Below are positions 53,310 to 60,952 of a DNA stretch of 64,000 bases, piece after piece. The notes beneath the pieces are model-generated. The model did not search any database and had not been told where the DNA came from. It was given only the letters and a program-made list of their open reading frames with translations. The stretch comes from Candidatus Eiseniibacteriota bacterium. Lineage in GTDB: Bacteria > Eisenbacteria > RBG-16-71-46. Position 1 is the stretch's first letter. Each line of letters opens with the position of its first letter. The stretch is taken from the NCBI GenBank assembly GCA_016215625.1, contig JACRIW010000038.1, forward strand, positions 1 through 64,000, read 5' to 3'. The translations under genes were made by a program, and so were the position numbers.

Positions 53310-56300
53310 ATGTCCGACGATCGCGATCCCACGCAGGAACCTCCGGCGCCGCACGAGCACCACGGCGTCGTCGAGACGCTGCGCGAGGAGATCCACGAGG
53401 TCGTCGAGCACGTGCCGCAGCCCGTGCGCTGGACGGTCGGCAAGCTCGTCCGCATCGCGCTGTTCGTGACGCTGGGACTGTTCGTGCTCGCCGTGGTGAG
53501 CACGGTGCTCTACCTCGGCAACCGCACGGAGCTCGTCGCGCGCGAACTCGCGCTCGTGCTCAATCACCAGCTCGCGCAGCGCAGCGACCTCGTGCTCGAG
53601 GTGCCGGACATCAAGGGCAACCCGTTCACCGGATTCACGGTGCTCGAGCCGCGCGTGAAGTTCCGCGACGGCGGCACGCTGCTCGAAGCGCGTTCGCTCC
53701 GCGTCGGCTACTCCGCCGTCGGGCTGCTGCGCGGCGGGCGCGGTCCGGTGGACGTGACGATCGACCGCGCGGTCGTGCGGCTCGACCTCGGCCCGGACAC
53801 GACGTGGCGCCTGCCGAAGTTCACGTCGTCGGCGCCGGCGGGGAAGAAGAAGAACACGGGCGTGGATTTCCGGCTCCACATCCGCGACGCGCGGCTCACG
53901 ATGCCGAAGCCGCTGCGCGCCGTGAACGGAGTCGAGCTGGAGCTGAGCGGGCGCACCGGCGCGCGCACGGAGGTGACGCTCGAGCGCATGCGCTGGAACG
54001 AAGGGCCGTGGCACAGCCGGCTCGAGGCGCTCACCGCAAACGTGTCCGCGGACGCGGACTCGGTGCGCTTCCGCGTGAAGGAACTGCGCACGGGCGACAT
54101 GGCGCTCTCGGCGTCCGGCGCGTGGCGCCAGGGTTCCGCGATCAAGACGATCCGGGCCGACGTGAAGCGCGTGCGTTGGGAGTGGCTCGCCGAAGTGTTC
54201 GACAACAAGACCTTCCGTGTGCCCGGCGAGGGCGCGGCGCGCATCGAAGCGTTCGGCGCCACGCGCTGGCAGGGCACCGTGGACGCGAACGGCTCGTGGG
54301 ACAGCCTCGCCGCCGTGGGCAATGGCCGGTTCGTGTGGGACGGCAAGACGCTCGCCGTGGACTCGCTCGTCGCGGAGTCCCCGGCCGGCAACCTGCGCGG
54401 GCACGTGCGATGGTCGCGGCAGGGGTGGGAGATCGGCGGCGACGCGCGGCACGCGAACCCCGAACACTGGCACGCGCTGCATCTCGACCACTGGCCGGCC
54501 GGCGACATGAACGGGCGCTTCCTCTACAAGGTCATCACCGGCAAGCCCAACTCGCAGTCGCGCCTCACCGCCGATCTCGCGACTTCCGAGTGGGTGAAGT
54601 GGGTGGTGGATTCCGCGCGGGTCGTGGTGGAGTTCCCCGCGGTGGCACAGGACTCGTTCCGCGTCGAGGGCTGGCGCCGCGGTGGACTCTTCACGCTCGA
54701 CGGCCGCATGGACGGCAAGGGCTGGAGCGGCCCGTACACCGTCGACCACCTGCCGCTCGAGGAGTGGCCCGACGGGCGCGTCACCGGCCTGCGCGGCATG
54801 CTGCTGCACGCCGAGGGCCGTGTGGACAGCCGCGACGGCGCGCTCTTCGTGACGGGTGCGCTCGACGGCGCGGGCACCACGTGGAGCGCCGCGCAGTTCG
54901 CGCGCTGGACGCTTTCCGACGTGCGCGGCCGGCTGCTGCCGACGCCCGACATGGACGCGTCGCTCGTCGCGACGGACGGCTTCTTCGTGGGCATCCATCT
55001 CGACTCGGCCGACGCCTCGCTGCACCTCGGGGACCAGCGCGTGCAGTTCTCGCCGGTGCGCGCGGCGGCGGGGGACACGCTGTTCGCGCTCGAGGGCGCC
55101 GCCTCGTGGGACCGGCAGGCGCGCTGGACCATGAGCTGCACGTCGGCGCAGGCGACGAGTGACCAGTTCGCGTGGACCGCGCAGCCGCCGCTCGTGATCT
55201 CGGGCGACCCGAACGGCACGCTGTTCGACCGCGTGATCGCCGACGACGGGGACGCGCACCTCGAGGCGCGCGGCCGCTGGGCGCTGCCGGGCGGGTTCTA
55301 CGATTTCTCGATGCGCGCGACGAAGCTCGACCTCGCCCGCGTGGGCATGCCGCTCGACTGGGGCATGGGCGGAGCCGGAGACGGACACCTGCTCGTGACC
55401 GGACGCTACGGCGATCCGAGTTGGACGTTCGAGGGGCGAGCCTCGAAGCCGGCGTTCGCGTGGCACGCGGCCGACTCGCTGCAGCTCTCGCTCGCGGGAC
55501 GCATGCACACGCTCGACGTCCGGCGCTTCGCCTACCTGCTGGACGGGGGCGTGGCGGTCGGCTCGGGGCGCGTCGAGCGCACCGGCCAGGCCTGGCCGGA
55601 TTCGCTGACCGCGACCGCCGTCGTGCGCTGGCTCGCGGACGCGGGCTCGTGGAACGGCGACCTCAAGCTCGATCGCATGCCCGTGGATCACCTCGGCGCG
55701 CTCTCGAAGCAGGCCGAGGGCTGGCACGGCCGTCTCGACGGTGCGCTCGAACTGGGCGGCAGTCCGCCCGAGCCGCATTTCTCCGCGAGCGCGCGCGCCA
55801 CCGACTTCGGCTGGCGCGACTACCGCGCCGACCGGATCGAGGCGACCGTGCGCTACGCCGACGGCGTGCTCGATGTGCCCGACACCCGCATCACCATGCT
55901 CGACGTCGTGTCGACGATCTCCGGCCGCATGCCGGTCCAGCTCGCGCTCGGGCGGCTTCCCGAACTGCCGGACTCGCCCATGTCGTGGAGCATCGACGTG
56001 CCGCGCGGCGACCTTCGCCTGCTGCCCGCGCTCGTGCCCATCGTGCAGTCGGCGCGAGGTCGATTCGACCTCACGGCGAGCGTGACCGGCACGCCGAAGC
56101 GGCCGAAGCTGCTCGGCAACGGCCACATCCGGTCGGGCATCGTGCGGCCCGCCGGCCGCGAGGAGATCGTCGAGGACGTGTACGCCGACCTCCACTTCGA
56201 CGAGGAGCGCATCACGCTCGACACGCTGTCGGCGCGGCAGGGCCGCACCGGACGCGTGAGCGGGCACGGTTTCGTCAACATGGACGGCCTGCTGATGCGC

Positions 56301-57350
56301 AACTACCACTTCGATCTCGCGCTGCGCGATTTCGCGTCGAGCCAGCAGGGGCTGTACGCGCTCTTGTTCGACGGCGACTTCGAGGTCATCGACGGGCCGC
56401 GCGTGCAGGGCGCGCGGCTGCCGCAGGTGATCGGCGACATGCGCGTGAAGCGCGGCGTGATCGAGTTCGACTTCGCGAACCAGTCCGAGGTGCAGAAGCG
56501 CGCGGCGATCACGGAGCCGCTCTACTGGACGTACCACATCCACATGGGCGCCACGCGCAACCTGCGCTGGCGGCCGCCGGACGGCGACATCGAGTTCAAC
56601 GCGGACCTCGACCTCGAGCAGACGCCCGACTCGCTGCTCATCTACGGGGAGATGCATGCCATTCGCGGGCACTACTTCTTCCTGAGCAACCGTTTCAAGG
56701 TCACGCAGGCGGACCTCACCTTCGACAACCAGCGAGGGGTGGACCCGACCATGGACATCGCGGCGCAGACCAGCCTCATCCCGTCGAACAGTGAGTACAA
56801 CCGCCGCCGGGCCGAGACGATCACCGCGACGATCACGGGCCGGGCGAGCCAGCCGGTGATCGCACTCGACGGCCCGGACGGATGGGACCAGCGGGAAGTG
56901 CTGCGCGAACTGACCTACGGACGTTTCGTGGACGGCGGGGGCTCGCTCACGGCCGATCCGCTGCAGAACTACGTCACGCGCCAGCTCACGAACCAGCTCT
57001 CGCGCGACCTGTCGAAGTTCTTCAACGACGCCATCACGCAGTGGGAAGTGCAGCGCGAGCAGGGGGAACTGCTCAACGGACAGGGCGGGCTCGTCGTGAC
57101 GATCGGTGGCGACATCAACCCGCAGCTGTCCTGGAAGTACAGCCAGCGCCTGCCGGGACTGGAGCGCAGCTCGACGATCCCGGGCACGACGGGGCTCTTC
57201 GAGCGCGACGTCGAGGTCGAGTACCGCATCAACCGGTTCATCTACGTGACGAGCGAACTCACGCAGCCGCGCACCGTCACCGGGCTGGCGTCGTCCGCCT
57301 CCACGAAGACGAACTTCAACCTGAGTCTCAAGGCGCGCTGGGAATACTGA
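53310..57350 (+). CDS. tamB: TamB-like translocation/assembly module protein
   Basis: This 1346-residue inner-membrane-anchored periplasmic protein has one membrane segment at about residues 48-68 after a charged cytoplasmic N-terminus. It continues as a very long beta-rich region, consistent with the extended groove of AsmA-like and TamB proteins that carry lipids between membranes. The C-terminal TamB (DUF490) domain is recognisable: LTYGRFVDGGGSLTADPLQNYVTRQLTNQLSRDLS, and later FERDVEVEYRINRFIYVTSEL. It ends in an aromatic residue. Ten bases separate it from the Omp85 gene, supporting a TamA-TamB pair. Confidence 0.9.
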   Translation: MSDDRDPTQEPPAPHEHHGVVETLREEIHEVVEHVPQPVRWTVGKLVRIALFVTLGLFVLAVVSTVLYLGNRTELVARELALVLNHQLAQRSDLVLEVPDIKGNPFTGFTVLEPRVKFRDGGTLLEARSLRVGYSAVGLLRGGRGPVDVTIDRAVVRLDLGPDTTWRLPKFTSSAPAGKKKNTGVDFRLHIRDARLTMPKPLRAVNGVELELSGRTGARTEVTLERMRWNEGPWHSRLEALTANVSADADSVRFRVKELRTGDMALSASGAWRQGSAIKTIRADVKRVRWEWLAEVFDNKTFRVPGEGAARIEAFGATRWQGTVDANGSWDSLAAVGNGRFVWDGKTLAVDSLVAESPAGNLRGHVRWSRQGWEIGGDARHANPEHWHALHLDHWPAGDMNGRFLYKVITGKPNSQSRLTADLATSEWVKWVVDSARVVVEFPAVAQDSFRVEGWRRGGLFTLDGRMDGKGWSGPYTVDHLPLEEWPDGRVTGLRGMLLHAEGRVDSRDGALFVTGALDGAGTTWSAAQFARWTLSDVRGRLLPTPDMDASLVATDGFFVGIHLDSADASLHLGDQRVQFSPVRAAAGDTLFALEGAASWDRQARWTMSCTSAQATSDQFAWTAQPPLVISGDPNGTLFDRVIADDGDAHLEARGRWALPGGFYDFSMRATKLDLARVGMPLDWGMGGAGDGHLLVTGRYGDPSWTFEGRASKPAFAWHAADSLQLSLAGRMHTLDVRRFAYLLDGGVAVGSGRVERTGQAWPDSLTATAVVRWLADAGSWNGDLKLDRMPVDHLGALSKQAEGWHGRLDGALELGGSPPEPHFSASARATDFGWRDYRADRIEATVRYADGVLDVPDTRITMLDVVSTISGRMPVQLALGRLPELPDSPMSWSIDVPRGDLRLLPALVPIVQSARGRFDLTASVTGTPKRPKLLGNGHIRSGIVRPAGREEIVEDVYADLHFDEERITLDTLSARQGRTGRVSGHGFVNMDGLLMRNYHFDLALRDFASSQQGLYALLFDGDFEVIDGPRVQGARLPQVIGDMRVKRGVIEFDFANQSEVQKRAAITEPLYWTYHIHMGATRNLRWRPPDGDIEFNADLDLEQTPDSLLIYGEMHAIRGHYFFLSNRFKVTQADLTFDNQRGVDPTMDIAAQTSLIPSNSEYNRRRAETITATITGRASQPVIALDGPDGWDQREVLRELTYGRFVDGGGSLTADPLQNYVTRQLTNQLSRDLSKFFNDAITQWEVQREQGELLNGQGGLVVTIGGDINPQLSWKYSQRLPGLERSSTIPGTTGLFERDVEVEYRINRFIYVTSELTQPRTVTGLASSASTKTNFNLSLKARWEY

Positions 57351-57355
57351 GCGGC

Positions 57356-57394
57356 CCGCCCGTCGTTCCGGGGGAACACCCCGGGCCCGGGCGG
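57356..57394 (+). terminator. Two-tier hairpin after tamB
   Basis: Outer stem CCGCCCG (57356-57362) with CGGGCGG (57388-57394); inner stem CCGGGG (57368-57373) with CCCCGG (57379-57384). It starts 6 bases after the tamB stop. No T-run follows, so it may act with Rho or as a processing barrier; TGTAGAGT just downstream could be part of a promoter for the next gene. Confidence 0.5.
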
Positions 57395-57460
57395 TGTAGA
57401 GTGCGGCACGGCGCGGCGCGGGCGCGCGCCGGAACACCGGGCCGGAAAGGAATGCACAGG

Positions 57461-60400
57461 ATGCGACTTCGTGGTGCGGTGGTTCTGGCGTTCGCGGTGC
57501 TGCTCGCGGTCGCGGCGGCGCCCGCGCACGCCCAGTACTTCGGCCAGAACAAGGTGCAGTACGGGACCTACGACTGGCGGTCGATCCAGTCCGACCATTT
57601 CGAGGTCTACTTCTACACGGGCTCCGAAAGCCTCGCCGTGCGCACGCTCGACCTCGCCGAGAAGACCCAGGCCGAGTTCTCGAAGCGCCTCGCGCACCGG
57701 CTGAGCAAGCGCATCCCGATCATCCTGTACGCGAACCACAACGACTTCTCGCAGACCAACGTCACGTCCGAACTCATCGACGGCGGGACGGGCGGTTTCA
57801 CCGAGCTGCTGCGCGACCGCGTCGTGGTGCCCTTCACCGGCTCGTACGAGGACTTCCGGCACGTGCTCGTGCACGAACTCGTGCACGCGTTCCAGTTCGA
57901 CATCCTGTACAACGGGACCGGGGTCTCGCTGCTGAGCGGGCAGGGCTTCTTCCAGATGCCGCTCTGGTTCGCCGAAGGCATGGCCGAGTACTACTCGCTC
58001 GGCATGGAGCCCAATGCCGAGATGTGGTGCCGGGACGGCGCGCTGACCGGCTACGTGCCGCCGCTCCCCTGGATGGGCGGCTATCCCGTGTACAAGTTCG
58101 GGCAGTCGGCGATCGCGCTGCTGCACGAGCGCTACGGCGCCGAGCGCTTCCGCGACCTGCTCAAGCGCGCGCGCCAGATGCGCAACTTCGACCGCGCGTT
58201 CGAGCGCACGTACGGCCTCACGGTCGAGAAGTACGACGAGCAGTGGCGCACGTGGCTGCGCAAGACCTACTGGCCCACGGTCGCGAACCGCGAGCACCCC
58301 GAGGCCTACGGCAAGCGCCTCACCGACCATCGCCGCGACCAGAGCAACCTGAACATCGCGCCGTCGGTTTCGCCGCAGGGCGACCGCATCGCGTACTTCT
58401 CCGACCGCAAGCAGTACACCGACATCTACCTCATGTCGGCGTACGACGGCCGTGTGCTGCGCCGTGTCGTGCGCGGCGAGCGCAACGTCCAGTTCGAGAG
58501 CTGGCCGCTGTTCCGCAGCTCGATCGCGTGGTCGCCCGACGGCCGCCAGCTCGCGCTCGGCGCGAAGAGCGCGGGCAAGGACCGGCTCTACCTCGTCGAC
58601 GCGCAGGACGGGAAGGTCGTGAAGACGTTCGACCTGCCGTGCGAGGTCCTCGCGTATCCGGCCTGGTCGCCGGTCTCGGACTCGATCGTGGTTTCGGGCA
58701 TGCACGGTGGCCGCAGCGATCTCTACCTCGTGGACGCCGGCACCGGCGAGGTCTCGCGGCTGACCGACGACACCTGGGACGAGAAGGAGGCCTGCTGGTC
58801 TCCGGACGGCCGCCGCATCGCCTTCGCGTCCGACCGGCTCGCGCCGGTCGTGCTGCATCCCGCGCCGCCGGACAGCGGCTACGGCCGTTACGGGCTGTTC
58901 GAGATGGACCTCGCGACGCGCGAGACGAAGCTCCTGCTCGACACCTCGGGCGAGGACCAGTGCCCGCAGTGGTCGCCCGACGGCCGCCGCGTGACGTTCA
59001 TCAGCAATCGCGACGGAGCGCCGAACCTGTACCTGTTCGATCCCGGCGACCGCAGCATCCTGCAGCTCACCGACCTGCTCGGGGGCGTCTCGAGCCAGTC
59101 GTGGTCGCGCACCGGCGACCGGCTCGTGTTCTCCGCGTTCGATCGCGGGGGCTGGGACGTGTTCGCGGTGCAGGAGCCGCTGTCGCTGGAGGGCACGGTG
59201 CAGCGCCTGCGCCGCAAGGTGCCCGGGGCGGTGTTGTCGGTCGAGCAGGCGGGCGGCGGCGCACGCCCGGGCGAGACCGCGGCACCCGTGCGCGGCGCGC
59301 TCGCGACGCTGTGGCCGGATTCGCTGTCCGTTCCCGACTCCTCTCTCGGCACGTCGCGCCGCCGGCCCGATGGGCCGCGCGCGCCGTTGCCCGGCATCGC
59401 CAACGAGCCCCCGGCGTGGGGGGACGGCATCGGCATGAACATGCCGGGCGCGGGGCCCTTCGTGCCGCCGCCGCTTCCGGACACGGCCGCGCCGCCGCCG
59501 GTGCGCACGCCGCTCGTCGAGACCGGCGGACCGTTCGCATTGTCGGATTCCGTGCTGTCGCAGAAGCCGCGGCCGTACCGCTGGCGCTTCGGCGCCGAGC
59601 AGGCGAACGGTGGTTTCGCCGCCGCGAGCGGGTACGGTTTCGCGGGGAGCACGTCCATCCTGTTCTCGGACTTCCTCGGCGACCGCAACCTGTACGTCGC
59701 GACGGACGTCTACCCGGGCGCGCTCGAGGAGACCAACGCCCTCGTCCTCTACAGCAGCCTGCCGCGCCGCTGGGACTGGGGCGCGGGCGTGTTCCACTTC
59801 AAGAACTACATGCTCTCGCGCACGACGTCGTTCGGCGAACAGCTGAGCAGCGCGCAGATCTTCTCGGAGCGCAACTACGGCCTGCTCGCGCAGTCGTCCT
59901 ATCCGTTCGATCGCTTTCGCCGCGCCGAGTTCCAGGTGACGCAGATGTTCGTCGAGCGCACGTTCTACGCGCGCGACGACTTCGGCTACTACTACCGCGG
60001 CCCGAAGGAGACGCGCTCGGTCACTTCTCCGTCCGTGTCGTTCGTGGGCGACAACTCGCTCATGGGCTACTACGGACCCGTGAACGGCTCGCGCTACAAC
60101 CTCACGTACGCGCCGAGCGTGAACCTGTTCGGCAACTCGCTCGAATACCAGACGGTGTCGGCGGACTTCCGGCGTTACTGGGACCTCACCTACGGGTACA
60201 CGTTCGCGACGCGCGTGATGGGAGCGGGCAGCTGGGGCCGCGACCCGCAGGCGTTCCGGATCGGCGGCTTCTCGACGCTGCGCGGCTGGCCGGACTTCGA
60301 CGTCGTGGGTTCGCGCTTCACGCTCGTGACGACCGAACTGCGCTTCCCGTTCATCTCGCAGCTCGGGCTCGTCGGCCCCGTGCCGCTCGGCAGCTTCAAC

Positions 60401-60637
60401 CTCAAGGGCGCGATCTTCTCGGACGCGGCGCTCGTCTGGAACGACGGCGACCCGCTGCGCTTCTCGGCGGTGGATGCGAACGGGGCCCGGCGCCTCGTGA
60501 GCCCGAAGCTCGGCTTCGGCACCGGCATCCGGACGTTCTTCCTGTTCGCGTTGTTCAAGCTCGACGTCGCCTGGAGGACGGACTTCCACGACACGAGCAG
60601 CCCGAGGTGGCACTTCAGCGTCGGGCCGGAATTCTAG
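57461..60637 (+). CDS. Metalloprotease-like / beta-propeller / Omp85-like barrel fusion
   Basis: This 1058-residue exported protein joins three modules. After a signal peptide (1-24, AHA-Q) comes a peptidase-MA-like domain with zinc motif HELVH (138-142) and the third ligand in WFAEGMAEY (Glu172). Next, at about 270-615, is a TolB/PD40 propeller with repeats such as APSVSPQGDRIAYFSDR, SPDGRRIAFASDR and QWSPDGRRVTFISNRDGAPNLY. A proline-rich linker (about 625-690) follows, then an Omp85-type barrel with GGFSTLRGW and a C-terminal phenylalanine. All zinc-site residues are kept, so a protease active in the periplasm and anchored in the outer membrane is likely. Substrate unknown. ATG 57461 is placed correctly for GGAAAGGA. 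Confidence 0.85.
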   Translation: MRLRGAVVLAFAVLLAVAAAPAHAQYFGQNKVQYGTYDWRSIQSDHFEVYFYTGSESLAVRTLDLAEKTQAEFSKRLAHRLSKRIPIILYANHNDFSQTNVTSELIDGGTGGFTELLRDRVVVPFTGSYEDFRHVLVHELVHAFQFDILYNGTGVSLLSGQGFFQMPLWFAEGMAEYYSLGMEPNAEMWCRDGALTGYVPPLPWMGGYPVYKFGQSAIALLHERYGAERFRDLLKRARQMRNFDRAFERTYGLTVEKYDEQWRTWLRKTYWPTVANREHPEAYGKRLTDHRRDQSNLNIAPSVSPQGDRIAYFSDRKQYTDIYLMSAYDGRVLRRVVRGERNVQFESWPLFRSSIAWSPDGRQLALGAKSAGKDRLYLVDAQDGKVVKTFDLPCEVLAYPAWSPVSDSIVVSGMHGGRSDLYLVDAGTGEVSRLTDDTWDEKEACWSPDGRRIAFASDRLAPVVLHPAPPDSGYGRYGLFEMDLATRETKLLLDTSGEDQCPQWSPDGRRVTFISNRDGAPNLYLFDPGDRSILQLTDLLGGVSSQSWSRTGDRLVFSAFDRGGWDVFAVQEPLSLEGTVQRLRRKVPGAVLSVEQAGGGARPGETAAPVRGALATLWPDSLSVPDSSLGTSRRRPDGPRAPLPGIANEPPAWGDGIGMNMPGAGPFVPPPLPDTAAPPPVRTPLVETGGPFALSDSVLSQKPRPYRWRFGAEQANGGFAAASGYGFAGSTSILFSDFLGDRNLYVATDVYPGALEETNALVLYSSLPRRWDWGAGVFHFKNYMLSRTTSFGEQLSSAQIFSERNYGLLAQSSYPFDRFRRAEFQVTQMFVERTFYARDDFGYYYRGPKETRSVTSPSVSFVGDNSLMGYYGPVNGSRYNLTYAPSVNLFGNSLEYQTVSADFRRYWDLTYGYTFATRVMGAGSWGRDPQAFRIGGFSTLRGWPDFDVVGSRFTLVTTELRFPFISQLGLVGPVPLGSFNLKGAIFSDAALVWNDGDPLRFSAVDANGARRLVSPKLGFGTGIRTFFLFALFKLDVAWRTDFHDTSSPRWHFSVGPEF

Positions 60638-60952
60638 GATTCGGCCGGCGCCTGGGTTCACACGCCTCCGGCGTGCACCGGAGGGCCGGCGCGTTCGCGC
60701 CGGGGGGCGTGGCGCCCCGGTGCCGGGGCGCCGGAGGCGCCGGAGGCGCAGGTCGCCCTGAAAGGCGTCGTGCAACGTGCACGGGCGGCCCTCCATCTTT
60801 CCACTGGATTGGCCGGCGGGCGGTCCGATATCTTCGTGGGCGTCTCCACCGGGGTTCTTCGTGGGTGCGCTCGCGACGGATCCCTCGTACAGACGAATCG
60901 CCACGGACGCAAAGCGCGGCTCGTGCCGGTTCCCACAGACAGGAGAGAGAGC
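60638..60952 (+). repeat. Palindrome-rich intergenic region before the glutamine synthetase gene
   Basis: This 315-base gap has no convincing gene. Three perfect hairpins lie in a row: CCTCCGG/CCGGAGG (60665-60684), CCGGCGC/GCGCCGG around 60686-60703, and a 10-base stem GGCGCCCCGG/CCGGGGCGCC (60711-60732). A tandem 9-base repeat GCGCCGGAG (60728-60745) follows. The first part probably ends transcription of the barrel-fusion gene. The rest, up to AGGAGAGAG at 60940, is the leader of the glutamine synthetase gene; GATATCTT at 60827-60834 is a weak -10 candidate. Confidence 0.55.

Noticed and set aside
51249-57437. A very long open frame on the minus strand opposite rseP, the Omp85 gene and tamB (about 2060 codons).
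   Set aside because: It is an artefact of GC-rich codon use: the translation is low-complexity Arg/His/Val/Ala text without domains, and the plus strand holds clear genes throughout.
60880-60952. A c-di-GMP-I riboswitch upstream of the glutamine synthetase gene.
   Set aside because: Only GGACGCAAAGC resembles the consensus; the complementary GGGCAAACC strand and the GAAA tetraloop are missing, so it is not annotated as such.
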